From assembly GCA_936450465.1 (NCBI GenBank), contig OW388294.1, positions 72,468,622-72,532,621 on the forward strand: a stretch of 64,000 nt of DNA, given 5' to 3'. Shown here piece by piece: positions 13,440 to 24,811 of the stretch. Both the position numbers and the translations under genes were made by a program. This DNA is from Gibbula magus. Lineage: Eukaryota; Mollusca; Gastropoda; Trochida; Trochidae. The notes beneath the pieces are model-generated. The model saw only the letters and a list, made by a program, of their open reading frames with translations. It was not told the DNA's origin and ran no database searches. The stretch's first letter is position 1, and each line of letters starts with the position of its first letter.

Positions 13440-14160
13440 TATCTTAAACTAACGACAACGTCGAATACACATTTCTCATGCCTGTTTAATATGTTTTGAT
13501 TGAGAATAACGCGTCTTTCATCACAATTGAAAAGAGTTGTTTCAAGAATGCTTTGAATAGACTCTGTTACAAAATGTGTTTTATGTGACATGATAGCATA
13601 ATGCAATATTCAAATCTTAAATCAGAGTTCATCCATTCATTGTGCTATGCATGTCGTCAAAGGGAAAATTAAAAATCGACAATTATTAAAGTCAGATCCA
13701 TTGTTTTTTTAATTGTGTATCTTTTGTATCCACTGGAGTTTAAAGGTTTACAGGATGTGCTGTGTTAGGTAATTCTAAATCGGTCTCTTCTAATGCACCT
13801 TCAAACTAGATTAATCAGACATACGTGCAATATAGAATTAATATTACAATGGTTTGACGTCGCATTCAAGAATTGCACATTTCATAGTCTTCAGTGAATT
13901 AGACACACTGTAGTTTTTGGACATCACAGATCCGAGGTTGGGCGTAAACTTCTACTTTTCTCACAGGCATCACCAGCAAAGCGTTGAAACAAAAACATTC
14001 ATATGTTCTCTCATATTTGGATTATTATATACATGTACACAGTTTATAACTGAAATCCTTGACATATTTGTGTAGAACAACTGCTTTGGCGTTGCAAACT
14101 GCATCGTTTGTCCTTCGCATTTGACATCTGAAGTTAAAGTGTTCGTCATGCACATTAGAA
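13440..14160 (+). repeat. Segmental duplication A, left part
   Basis: Blocks here ('TTAATATGTTTTGATTGA' near 13487, 'TCTTCAGTGAATTAGA' near 13889, 'AATCCTTGACATATTTG' near 14055) recur in the same order and strand at 29940-31220 (duplication B) at about 70-75% identity. The pair indicates an old direct duplication with an offset of about 17 kb. The small open frames have no family signature. Confidence 0.65.
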
Positions 14161-15111
14161 ACTGTAATAACTGTCTAGAAATATGATAATAAAATCATTG
14201 TTTTATAATTGTGAAATATATTTTGTGTTTTATGATAAAGAGATATATTTTGTTATTTTGCTCCTTAATCTATTTCAAGGGAAAATGGTCGTGCATATTG
14301 AGTAAGAGTTATCTCCCTTGCAACTGAATTGTTTTTTTCTCCAAATTATTATTCAATTTAGCCTGGATATATATGATTTTTGGGGTTAATTTATTATTAT
14401 TTATTGTTGAAATGTATTTATATCAAACAGTGATTTTTTCAGCATATTTTGAGATAAATTGAAATAAATATTAATGTTGTACAGAAAAACTTTTTTTGGG
14501 GAAAATAAAATTGCATTTTCGTCTTACATAAACATGTAGCCATAAACCTTTTATTAATTTATGTACTATATTTATTGTTTTATCGTGATGATTGTGTAAA
14601 ATGATGGTTAAAAATGTATTTTTTGGTGCGCATCTCCACCTATATTGGGAACTCATATCTAACAAAATAGCAAAGTGACCCTTATCTTTTATTACAGAAA
14701 TGGATGAAGCGAATTCGAACATCCACGCTGATACTGTAATAAATTGCAAAATTACTGACAGTATTATTAAAACATTAATTCCAAATATTGATTTGGGAAA
14801 ACATTGAAAGGCAGGAAAAGTTCGAGAAATGTTGAAATTTAGGGAAAGTAGATACGTCGACGTGAGCCCTGCAATATTGAATTCACAGTGCAATCAAACA
14901 CCGTATGGTATACCTGCAATACTATCTTAAGTTTACATGAGTATTTTATAAATTGTTCACATGTGACTGTGAGTCCAGTTATATATATGACATATTCAAA
15001 ACCGATTAATCTGTTAGTTATAGATAGGTGTAACCTTTGACTTTATGACATAAAAACCAAACCGGTACACACGAATTCTAATAAATCGAGATCACAAAGT
15101 CTGTGTGTCAG
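14161..15111. other. No recognised gene
   Basis: It contains the reverse complement of the AAGGGAGATAACTC motif at about 14306-14321 and a 140-aa minus-strand open frame (14471-14893) with no recognisable domain, which I do not call a gene. Confidence 0.4.
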
Positions 15112-15284
15112 GAAGATGGATGTTCATCTACTTTGATGGAGACAAGGTCAGATACACAAACTCGTTAGAAGCCAAGGTAAAGAAACAACTGTCGTGTTCA
15201 TATGTGGGGACTCATCTATTACAGTTCACTGCACCGTGTATCATTAAAAGATCAGACAAAGAAAGAGGGAGAGAGAGAGTTCAG
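15112..15284 (+). CDS. Orphan coding exon, copy A
   Basis: Acceptor GTGTGTCAG ends at 15111 and donor TTCAG|GTAATT starts at 15285. The single open frame reads about 58 residues, starting GRWMFIYFDGDKVRY and containing 'LEAKVKKQLSCS' and 'HLLQFTAPCIIKR'. A near-identical exon lies at 33466-33645. Over about 150 bp the two differ at only five positions, four of them replacement changes, while the surrounding duplicated DNA is only about 70-75% identical. I do not recognise the domain. No partner exons were found nearby, so it is probably a fragment of a multi-copy gene carried by the segmental duplication. The exit phase differs between copies (0 here, 1 there), so at least one is likely non-functional. 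Confidence 0.45.
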
Positions 15285-16505
15285 GTAATTAATTAAAAAG
15301 TTTACTTTTTCTGTTTCCGCCAAACCATGTCAAAAACGTGACCTTAAGGCTGGCATTTGTTAAATGTTATCTTTGACACTTATTTAATTATCAACACTTG
15401 GTCCTGTAACGTGTATATGGCAACTGTTTTGAATGCTAAAGGTCGAGGTACAGAACCATATTCGTGAATATGCATGTTTAAATATATTTTTTAATTTCTT
15501 ATCTAATCATTCGATTTCAGATAAGCAAGGCACAGTGAATTAGTCAGGCAGAATGATGAAATGAGTGTGCACTTTGGGTGAAAAGTACCAAACTTTACAC
15601 AAAGATAGCTTATGGTATTGTGATTAAATTTGGTCTGAGGGCCAAGCCAATTTCGATCCAAGATGGCCGCCAAATTCAAAATGGCCGCCACTGTTAAAAC
15701 GTATCTTTTTTGTACATGTTTCTGCATATTTAAATGATCCAATCATGCTATTTTATTGTTATTCATGCAACTTTAGAACCAAGGAAATACAAGGATTGAT
15801 ACTATATTGATAAATCCCTTGTTGACGATTGTACAAATGATTCATAAGGGCCGAAAACCAAAATGGCTGCCAATTTTGTCACCAAAGGTGATTATCTTTT
15901 TGAACGTTTTTACATGTGTATATGATCCAATTTGATTGTGAATCTGGCTATTTTAGAATAGAAATACCATGAGTTACAATTAATCCCGTTGTTCCCAATA
16001 GCAAACATAATCCAAAATGGCTGCAAATTTGTTGCTGAATGGTATCCTTCGATTATCAAGAATTGAGTTGTTTTCTTTAATCTTGTTACTATATAAGTAT
16101 TCAAATCAATAAAATAAATGTAGTCCACATGGTCAAATTAATTTCCATCCAAAACGGCCGCCAAATTCAAAATGGCCGGCACTATCAACCTTATCTCTTT
16201 TGGCATGTTTATGCATATTTAAATGATTCATTCATTATTCTGAAGATAATGGTCTGTTCTATATTGTGCAAGAGATTGATTGACTTTTGCAAGGAAATGT
16301 CTTGTTACTATTCTTTAAAGTTTCACAGAAATCCTTTTAACATAAGAACACAATCAATTAAAATGTATTCAATTTATTCAATGAATGAGCCAAATACCTA
16401 TTTCATTGTAAGTAATAGACATGATGTTCGCCAAATCTTTTCCACCGACAATATGCAGAGTCATGGCACCTATTTGAACTTATTCCCAGCCAAGATATAG
16501 AACTA

Positions 16506-18127
16506 TACACAGTAAAACAAATTTAAGCACCCCCAAATTAAAAGTTGTATACCATTTTGGATTTTATGATCATGTTATTCAATTCGATAGACAGGCCAAA
16601 TATGGTATTCTGGATTGGAACTGGTGTGGTTTCTGTTATGGAACGGTTCTCACGAACGGAGCTATTGGCATGCATATCATGCAACCCATGATTTCAGCAA
16701 AATGCAGTTTCACCTTTCGACTTAACATGGCTAAATAAACGCCTTCTACGGCTTCAATGTCAGTTCAATACACAAAATTCATGAACAATGCCACGAAGGA
16801 GATTGTCCGAGGCTACGAGATGGCAAATTATTGGACAGCATTTAGCAGGTTTCTCGTACAAGGAAATTGGGAGAAGAACTGATTACCACTATTCGGTCAT
16901 CAGTCGTTTAGTGAGGAAACATGCCCAAACTAACCATGTTCTCGATCGACCACGTTCCGGAAGGCCCCGAGCTACCACATTGCAAGAGGACAGGAACCTA
17001 TTGCGTCATCAACGACGTCAACCGTTTGCGTCAAGTACCGTCTTGAAACAAGCCTGGCTACCCTATAGACGTATCAGCAATCAGACGGTGAGGAACCGCC
17101 TCAAAGCAGCAGGTTTAGGGTCTCGACGTGTCATCAGACGTCCAAACCTTACTAATCGTCATAAACGGGATCGTAGGATGTGGTGTGGTGACCGGCAGCG
17201 TTGGAACCTGAGGTCATGGAGACGTATCCACTGGTCAGACGAAAGTCGCTTCCTCCTCCATACCGTTAACGGGCGAATCAGAGTTTGGAGAGTCAAGAAC
17301 AGTCGATACACACCAAGGAACATTCTTCCAAGGGTTCCATATGGTGGAGGATCCGTTATGGTGTGGGGTTGCTTTTCTTTTGATTGCAAGTTGGATTTGG
17401 TGACACTACAAGGCACACTTACCGGCGCCCGCTACATTGCAGAAGTGTTAGATCCAGTTGTGATTGACCATTTTGATGATCACAGACTTGCAACTCGACC
17501 CCTGTTCATGGATGATAATGCTCGGCCTCACCGTTCACGAGCTGTGACTCAACATCTGGAGAACAATGCTGTTTCTCGTATCCCCTGGCCAGCATTGTCT
17601 CCAGATTTGAATCCCATCGAGCATGTCTGGGACATGATTGGTCGACGTCTACAGAGAAGGAATCCTGCTCCACACAATCTAAGACAACTGGAGGCCGCAC
17701 TTCACGATGAGTGGCAGCAAATCCCCATGGAAGAATTAAAGAACCTTGTCAGGGGTTTGCCCAGAAGACTGCGGCAGTACTTCAGGCACGCGGTGGCAGA
17801 ACACGATATTGACACTAAATCGTTCCTAAGACAATGACACGGGTTATTCAGTATGATTTCTTCATCATGTTCAGCCGTCAAGCTTGAAATGACAATACAT
17901 TTACGAGTCTGTGTTTTTCACCATTTTCCAGTCAATTTTTTCCCCTGTTTTTGGTCATTTGAAATCTCTGAAGATTACACAAAAATGTCAACGAATATAA
18001 CAATTAATTACACTTGCTCCTGAAATTCGTTTTTCCCCTGTTGGATGTTTAGTTTTGCTATAATGGGTCTCTGAAAAATACCCCTATCAAAAAAAAGAAG
18101 GGGGTGCTTAACTTTTTTTACTGTGTT
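16506..18127 (+). mobile_element. Tc1/mariner transposon, apparently complete
   Basis: A 1622-bp element flanked by TA (16504-16505 and 18128-18129). Terminal inverted repeats of about 28 bp: left TACACAGTAAAACAAATT then TAAGCACCCCC (16506-16534); the right end (18100-18127) is the reverse complement of AACACAGTAAAAAAAGTTAAGCACCCCC. One intact transposase frame lies inside. Lack of stops and well-matched termini suggest a recent insertion. The host flanks form a palindrome centred on the TA (see findings). Confidence 0.9.
16788..17837 (+). CDS. Tc1-family DD34E transposase, 349 aa
   Basis: Cut-and-paste transposase that would bind the flanking TAAGCACCCCC-containing terminal repeats and excise and insert the element at TA. 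Residues 1-55 form a paired-like helix-turn-helix ('SYKEIGRRTDYHYSVISRLV'). 'GRPR' at 58-61 is the AT-hook-like linker, and 70-120 is the second helix-turn-helix. The DDE core has D151 in 'HWSDESRF', D243 in 'FMDDNARPH' and E278 in 'SPDLNPIEHVWD', with exactly 34 residues between D243 and E278. The glycine-rich box 'PYGGGSVMVWG' is at 184-194. Length is usual for Tc1 (about 340 aa). ATG at 16788 is chosen because it opens the canonical N-terminus. There is no stop or frameshift, so it may be active. Confidence 0.95.
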   Translation: MPRRRLSEATRWQIIGQHLAGFSYKEIGRRTDYHYSVISRLVRKHAQTNHVLDRPRSGRPRATTLQEDRNLLRHQRRQPFASSTVLKQAWLPYRRISNQTVRNRLKAAGLGSRRVIRRPNLTNRHKRDRRMWCGDRQRWNLRSWRRIHWSDESRFLLHTVNGRIRVWRVKNSRYTPRNILPRVPYGGGSVMVWGCFSFDCKLDLVTLQGTLTGARYIAEVLDPVVIDHFDDHRLATRPLFMDDNARPHRSRAVTQHLENNAVSRIPWPALSPDLNPIEHVWDMIGRRLQRRNPAPHNLRQLEAALHDEWQQIPMEELKNLVRGLPRRLRQYFRHAVAEHDIDTKSFLRQ

Positions 18128-18136
18128 TAGTTCTAT

Positions 18137-19017
18137 GAGACATAACATGAAGCACTAGGTTCGAGTCGCATACTGTAAACAAAATACGAGCAATATATTT
18201 TAAAACAACATTAATTGATTGCAATGTCTATAAGACTGTAAGCGGTATGTTCTGTTGGATTCTGTTATGCGACTGTTACCCCTTTGTAAACTTGAAACAC
18301 TGAACAAATGCATCCTCTGGAGTAACTCAGTTTTCAGCGTGTATAGAACAATGTCACTGGTATCATGATTCTCACTTCAAGGTACCATCAAAAATCACTC
18401 CTGTTCAGACCTCCACTCACTGCCAATATAATACAAGATACACACTCTGTAACTACAATCACTGCAGGATAAACACTAAATACTAATTACTAATTAACTA
18501 ATTATGCCGTTTCGTCTACCAACTCTTTCAGCAAGTACCTGATGTAATGAGCTATCTCTCTATGAGCATCATCAGTGCTGGAGCTTAATCATCCGGTCTA
18601 ACATGACTACAAACAAATACTGCGATTGCTTGCATTCATTCATTCATTCATGGTACATTTTTAAAATAAAAAAAGAGTATCCCAAGAGTTGAGAAACTTC
18701 TACAGCGTCAGGGAGTATTTTGCCTGCTTCCATGTTGTTCATAGACCCACAAGACGGTTTGATCACAGCCGATATAGGTATGAATCGTCAGAGACAACCT
18801 TCTATGATTCAAGGGTAAACGTATTTGCTGGTATGAATCGGTAATTGTTTCCAGTAGCAAATACTAGCCAGAGGGCATTTAGGCTGGTTTGACTGAACAA
18901 GGTTACAATGTTTTGCGTGGGCGGGTATGGAGATCCCAAAAGTGGACCCCTTACTTTCCCATTGATAGAATCCAGATTGATCAGTTAGTAATCAAGTTCC
19001 ATTGAAGTCATCAGATA
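18137..19017. other. Interior of the inverted-repeat element, no gene
   Basis: Unassigned AT-rich spacer between the Tc1 insertion and the next MITE. A short (ATTC)n run lies near 18636-18650. Confidence 0.4.
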
Positions 19018-19019
19018 TA

Positions 19020-19550
19020 AACTGAAGCACAAAAGAAACGTCACACCTCAGTTGGTTTCGATTAATTTATTATTTTAAAGAAGTAAGATGCATTTGATTA
19101 TGGCACGATGCAATAACATCTTTTGGCAGTAGTTGTAATGACTTAATTGGTGACTGTTTTATTTTTTTTATTACGATATCATTTTTTAAACTAGAGAGGG
19201 GTTAGAAATGAAATTTACACCAACATTACACCTACCATGTTTAAAATGTTCTAAATGTGTGCATGACGAGGCAAAGTTATTGATTTTCACACAGATTACG
19301 TGTTATATATCGATGAACAGTTGTGTTTTATCAAAATTATTTTGGGGGAGTTTTAAATTTCAAAATTTTAATTTGTAATTTTTTTTAAAAAAACACGTAG
19401 ACGAATTCTTTGACTGATTTAATATTTTGGGCTAATTTCCCAAACTATTCAGTTTTTTAATACGACGTCGAAAACTCGAGATATTTGACATTGAAACTTA
19501 TACATATGATAAAAACAACTGAGAGGTGACGTTTCTTTTGTGCTTCAGTT
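19020..19550. mobile_element. 531-bp MITE with about 31-bp inverted ends and TA target duplication
   Basis: Left end AACTGAAGCACAAAAGAAAC (from 19020); the right end (to 19550) is its reverse complement GTTTCTTTTGTGCTTCAGTT. The match continues inward through GTCAC..CTCAGTTG. TA flanks both ends (19018-19019, 19551-19552). There is no transposase, so it is a Tc1/mariner-type non-autonomous element. Confidence 0.85.
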
Positions 19551-20672
19551 TAGTGTATCAGCACTCATGGAGAGCTGGATACCAGACAGGACAGACCTAA
19601 CGAAATGTGGCTGTAGTAATTTTAACAGAAGATGTCATTTTGGATGCTCTTTTTCAAACTAATATGAAATCTATACTGTATACAGAATGAAACCCTAAAG
19701 GAATGATAACAGTATGAACGAATAATATTATCTCGAGAATCAAAGTGTATCCTTAAAGTGATTGATGCATCATAGAACAGTCCACATAGTGTACTTTCAA
19801 ATATTGCGTAGTAGTATACTACTGTGTATAATGTATGTATTTTACATTACTGAACTGAACGATATAATACCAGTTCACAACAAAGTTATCATATAAGTTT
19901 CCTAGTCAATTCCTTGCAAAATAAAGAACAGACCATTATCTTCAAAACAACCAAGACTAATAATAACTTTTGATTATTGAATCATTTAAATGTGTGTAAA
20001 CATATCAAAAGAGATACATTTTTAATTTGGCGGCCATCTTGGAAGGAAATTAATTTGGCCCCTGACCCTGGCACTAAATTTATTTGAAGGACATAAGCTT
20101 AGAACATTAACATAAATGAATAGTAACAAGATTAAACAATTCAATTCCACATTATCAAAGGATGCTCTTCAATAACAAATTTGCGGCCATTTTGGATTGT
20201 GTTTGCTATTGTTAACAATAGGATTAATCATGGTATATCTAGTCTAAAGTAGCCAGATTCATAATCAAATTGGATGATATACACACGTAAACACGTTCAA
20301 AAAGATAAATCGCCTTTGGTGACAAAATTGGCCGCCATTTTGGTTTTTCGGCTTCTATGAATGATTTGTACCATCGTCAACAAGTTTTTTTTATCAATAT
20401 AGTACCAATCCTTGTAGTTCTTGGGTTCAAAGGTTGCGTGAATAACAATAAAATAGCATGAATGGATCATATAAATATGCAGAAACATGTAAAAACAGAT
20501 ACGTTTTACCAGTGGCGGCCATTTTAAATTTGGCGGCCATCTTGGATCGAAATTGACTTGGCCCTCAGACTAAATATAATCACAATACCATAAGATTTCT
20601 TTGTGCAAAGTTTGGTACTTTTCACCCAAAGTGCACAATTGACTTGATTTTCTGCACCATTCTGCCTGACTA

Positions 20673-21020
20673 AAAGGAACGTAATGCATTTGATGTGCAA
20701 AGGAAATCCAACATTAAAGTTTCTTTTAAGAATTTTAATTCAATGAACAAACTTATAGAATTTGGTTGTGAACTATAAAGTTTACTAAACTAGCATTACA
20801 GAAAAGGTCAACATAAGGTTTGAGGCAATTCCAGGCTCCTAACAATGTTTGGTGTTTGTCTCAAGTGAACCATGATCTGAATCTTGTCAAAGCTACTAGC
20901 TCCCTGAGGCAAAACGTGTTTGGAAACCCCATCTCTACTCCAGAGTTTGAGATAGATGTTTTTAATAAGGAATTACAATGTAATGATATGTGTTATTACC
21001 CATGTAGTACTTCGTAAAAG
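20673..21020 (+). repeat. Segmental duplication A, middle part
   Basis: Colinear with 34750-35130: shared 'AACTAGCATTACA', 'TCCTAACAATGTTTG', 'GTTTGTCTCAAGT', 'TCTTGTCAAAGCT' and 'CCCTGAGG'. About 70% identical. The short open frame 20820-21017 is disrupted in the partner and is not called. Confidence 0.7.
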
Positions 21021-21807
21021 GGTTTCATAACAATATGTTATGACGCATATGTGTCATAACACCTTCAAGTAATTTGATTGGCTAACGATGAACTTTGACA
21101 CTTACCGTACTACTTTATTTATTCATAAAACGAACGTGAATTCATTCATGAAATTACAAGTAGGCTAATTTACGACATCATTTTTATCATTAATAATTAT
21201 CTCATTCTCCAGTTAATTCATGAACTCGCACTAACCACAATAATTTATTTTAATGAATAATTAACGAATACATCATGACTGGAGCAGAGCTAATAAGCAT
21301 AAAGCGCAAGAGTTCTCACTCTTCCCGTTCGGAATGACATTGCAATGAAGCGCTATTCTCAGTCCCTGGATGAAAACTACGTGTTCGCAATGGTACATAG
21401 TGACTTTGTACTCACAACACAAAAAAAACCGAAAGGAAAGGCATTTCAACGGTGATGTTCATAGAAAACTTACATGTAATGACGTTGTTTTAACCTGTTC
21501 ACACATTTCAACGATAACATGGTGGCCGCCATGACATGACGTTATCCAATGGACGAATAACTCTCATCTCATGTCCTCGAGCAGGGAGATTTTATATTGC
21601 GTACGCTTCCTTCATCATGACAAATGCAACTGGTTTCGCCATACCGAACATCGCGGATTATAGAATGGTTTGATTTTAAAACTGTGAATATTTAACGTCG
21701 TAATATTATGAACTTAGATGCTTTGACAGGGTAGATGTTACTCCGCTGTTCCGTTCGGGACAACACAAATATATTTCAAAACACAATAAATCGTATGAAA
21801 TACAAGT
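21021..21807. other. Insertion relative to duplication B; no gene recognised
   Basis: About 0.9 kb (to about 21945) is present here but absent from the corresponding point of copy B (about 35135). It is somewhat richer in CpG than its surroundings ('GGTGGCCGCCATGACATGACG' spans about 21520-21541), but no coding frame or terminal repeat pair was identified apart from the hairpin that follows. Confidence 0.4.
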
Positions 21808-21949
21808 TGTTAATATATAGGATACTTACATGTTACTTGTTCCCCTTTCTTATCAAGATATATACCCCGTGAAATAATTTTGGTTTCACTCTCGACATAA
21901 ATGTGATATGAAAGGGGAAGCCTGTTAGATATCCTATATATTTATAACT
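21808..21949. repeat. Inverted-repeat hairpin
   Basis: Arms of about 48 bp: left 'AATATATAGGATA' then 'CCCCTTTCTTATCA'; right, reverse-complemented, 'AATATATAGGATA' then 'CCCCTTTCATATCA'. Spacer about 45 bp. It lies at the right end of the A-specific insertion and may be its terminus or a separate small foldback element. Confidence 0.65.
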
Positions 21950-22345
21950 ATGCTTTAGAGGAAATTTCGTGGGATTTTGTCCTGATGAATTATTCTATGT
22001 TTCAAAATCGCATGCCTGTTAACCGTGCACTTCTGCACTATGTTTATTTGATATAGCTAAAATAAATATTACTATAACAAAAAATCCCACATCCATCACG
22101 TAAATTACATGGATGGGTATCGGCACATGGTAAGATCAATGATTCTGTTTTCTTCATGATTGATACGTCCTTCCAACGGACTCATTGACGTCCTGTCAAA
22201 TGAAAGCCATCAACATTATTCATTTAGTTTGATAACAAATCTGATGACCTGAGGAATCATGCTACAACACGTGAGGTATTCATGTATGATTCATTAAAGC
22301 CTAATTCAAATAAATTTCTTGAAGGTTCAACTCTTGGTATGAATT
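21945..22345 (+). repeat. Segmental duplication A, right part
   Basis: Colinear with 35140-35340 plus 37690-37910: shared 'TATGCTTTAGAG', 'CTAAAATAAATATT', 'CCTGTCAAATGAAAGCCATC', 'TTATTCATTTAGT' and 'CTGATGACCTGA'. The partner is split by a 2.3-kb insertion. Confidence 0.75.
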
Positions 22346-22360
22346 AAAGGTAAAAAAAAG

Positions 22361-23300
22361 GTCGGGGGTATATAGTAATACCAATGATTCCGTCCGTCCG
22401 TCCGTCCTTCGGTCCGAAGACAATTTTGGTCCGATCGATTACAGAAAAACGATTCATCTCATCCTTTTCAAATTTGGTACATGTCTTCTTTACCAATAGG
22501 AGAGGTGCAGTGCGAAATGTGAACCGAATTGGTGATTTTTATTAATTTTTGGCGATTTTGTATTATTTTTGAGTATTTTTTCTGAGTATTTTTTGTCCGA
22601 TTGATTACAGAAAAACTATTCATCTCATCTTTCTCAAAATTGGCACATGTCTTCTTCACCACTAGGAGAGGTACAGTTCGAAATTTAAACGGAATTAGTG
22701 ATTTTTGAATTTTTTTGGCGATTTTTAAAATTGTTTTAACTTAGGCAAATTCTGAGTCATATTCGGAGCTAGAATGAATGAAGCTACTTCTGTGTTGTGA
22801 TTTGTTGACTTCATCATTTGCTTTTTCATGTAATTTTCATCAACAGCTACTTCTGTATTCTTGTTGATTTTACTATTTTATATTTCCACTGGTTATATTT
22901 TGGGAAAAGTTAAATTTTCTTTCCTTTCAGCAATAAACTGCTGTATATCCCTCACTGTGCCAACAGGGGTGTGTTTTCATGTACCTGTTGTTTCAAGTCA
23001 CTCGAATGAATCATTATGATGGATTAATTTCCAAAATAAAGTTGAAATCAGTGGTAATGTCAGTAGTGTATTATGTTACCCATACCTTTTCAAGTTACTA
23101 GTATTCCTACTTTTACTTAAACCACCTTTTTTACATGAAGAGACTTGTCCTACCCTTTTCACAAACAGTTTAATCTTAGCAATTACATTTCATAGCTTAT
23201 CAATCCTTAGGTGTGCAGACACCTCTCTTTAAGTAAAATAAAAATGTCAAACTTTAACAGTCGAGGGTATTAGTGAGCCACGCTCACTTTTTTGCTTGTT
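22361..23300 (-). mobile_element. Helentron-like non-autonomous repeat, copy X2 (minus orientation)
   Basis: Read on the minus strand it starts AACAAGCAAAAAAGTGAGC..GCTCAC, then AATACCCTCG, and ends GGACGGACGG..CTATATACCCCCGAC. This is the architecture of the copies at 10.4 and 50.3 kb but with a different interior: two tandem units of about 165 bp (about 22432-22598 and 22599-22735) sharing 'GATTACAGAAAAAC', 'TTCATCTCATC' and 'GGAGAGGT'. The 3' terminal hairpin is incomplete here. The different interior with shared ends suggests a related subfamily. Confidence 0.65.
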
Positions 23301-23796
23301 ATTTTTAAATTAACGTTCAGTTCAATTTAGTCTGATACTTTGGGAACGTCCATTCATCTGAGCTGGTGAGCAGAAGTTACATATGTTTGAATTTTGCAAT
23401 AAAAGGAAAAAATACCCAGTTTTGTATCCTTTGAATGGAAATTCAAGGGTGACACCTTTTTATTATTTCCTATCAACAGTATGATATGAAGCTTAAGTAA
23501 AATATGTCTAGTAAACTGTTATGAATAACATGATTATATATATACATAAATCAGTTCAAAAGTGATTGTTCAACCCTCAAGCCTCATACATAGACAAATG
23601 TATCTTTTAAGGACATCATCATTGTTATGTTTTCATATTCACCCACATACACTCACGCACACCAAACACACACACACTCATATACACACATATATGTATG
23701 GATTGCATGGCAACTGACTTTAATCATTGAATCATATTCAACATTTGGTATCTCCTTGTAAAAACACATTGATGTGACGCAATGTCATTATATTTG
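23301..23796. other. No gene; CA-rich microsatellite at about 23641-23697
   Basis: An imperfect (CA)n/(TA)n tract. The rest is unassigned. Confidence 0.5.
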
Positions 23797-24130
23797 ATTA
23801 AGCCGAAAGGAGTGATTTGCTCATCAGAACCGACAATTTGACATCCAAATCTTATATTCTTGAACAAATTAAGGAAATCAACTAAAGCAACCCTTTGAAG
23901 TTTAACAGTTGGGAGGAACTCACTTCTTGTCTAAAAAGAGCTGGAATCAATTATTTATATATTTCAAGTGACCTCAGCAACGAGAAAGGGTACACATTGC
24001 CTCAGTTAAAATTAAGTTTCGCAACATTCAAGGAATACAACACATGACATCACCACAAATACTATTGGTTATTTGTTGTCTTCATTACTGAAGTGTAACA
24101 ACTGACACGTCAACAAATCTACGGTTTATT
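23797..24130 (+). repeat. Dispersed direct repeat, copy 2 of 3
   Basis: Partner of 12731-13060, about 85% identical, same strand: 'GTGATTTGCTCATCA', 'TTGACATCCAAATCT', 'AAGTTTAACAGTTGGGAGG' and 'AATTATTTATATATTTCAAG'. Confidence 0.8.
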
Positions 24131-24342
24131 CAACACAACACAATTTTAAATGAAGAAATTCATAAACTCGCATGCAAAAGAAACTTCCCCATACAAAATA
24201 CAAGATATTTCAAAGCACGGGCGATAAAAACGACTTAAACAGCCTTACATCATATCTTCAGAACCCAACTTTATTAAATATGAATATTCAAAAACTATGG
24301 AAGCGCATTGCTGCCAGCAGTGAGAAAAAAATTACACAACAT

Positions 24343-24806
24343 CTAATTAGATGATAGTTTCATCTAATTAAAAGATAGTTTTATCTAATTAGAGGATAGC
24401 TTAATCTAATTAGATGATAGTTTTATCTAATTAGACGATAGTTTCATCTAATTAGATGATAGTTTCATCTAATTAGACGATAGTTTCATCTAATAAAGTA
24501 TTTTTTTAAATGTCTAATTAGATGATAGTTTCATCTAATTAGATCATAGATTCATCTAATTATATCATACTTCGTATAATTAGATGATACTTTACGTCTA
24601 AGTAGATGATATTTTCGTCTAAGTAGATGATACTTTCGTCTAATTAGATGATATTTTCGTCTAATTAGATGATACTTTCGTCTAATTAGATGATACTTTC
24701 TTCTAATTAGATAATACTTTCGTCTAATTAGATGATACTTTCGTCTAATTAGATGATACTTTCGTCTAATTAGATGATACTTTCATCTAATTAGATGATA
24801 ATTTCG
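24343..24806 (+). repeat. 21-bp tandem repeat array, left arm
   Basis: About 22 units built on TCTAATTAGATGATACTTTCG (inner units) or TCTAATTAGATGATAGTTTCA (outer units). Many contain the perfect 16-bp palindrome TCATCTAATTAGATGA. An interruption 'AAAGTATTTTTTTAAATG' (about 24497-24514) is mirrored in the other arm. Each unit presents TAATTA, the core of Antennapedia-class homeodomain sites. Confidence 0.95.
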
Positions 24807-24811
24807 TCCTT

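Larger units (their letters stand above)
15541..20672. mobile_element. Large inverted-repeat (foldback) element with nested transposons
   Basis: The left arm (about 15541-16286) and right arm (about 19903-20672) are reverse complements at roughly 80-85% identity. The arms begin 'TAGTCAGGCAGAATG' on the left and end 'CATTCTGCCTGACTA' on the right, so the ends are GTCAGGCAG flanked by TA on both sides. Each arm carries repeated 'AAAATGGCCGCCA' phrases. Sequence homologous to duplication B stops at both outer ends, which supports these boundaries. The interior has been invaded by a Tc1 transposon (16506-18127) and a 531-bp MITE (19020-19550). No transposase of its own was found. Open frames in the arms mirror each other and show no coding constraint. 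Confidence 0.7.

Noticed and set aside
14471..14893. 140-aa minus-strand open frame with a hydrophobic segment
   Set aside because: No family signature, no splice support and no conserved copy; likely chance in AT-rich DNA.
17159..17700. Open frames antisense to the Tc1 transposase
   Set aside because: Shadow frames of the 349-aa coding sequence with no independent signal.
24343..24806. CRISPR-like array of regular repeats
   Set aside because: The units are contiguous 21-bp tandem repeats with no unique spacers, lie in eukaryotic DNA and are mirrored 3.5 kb away as part of an inverted repeat.
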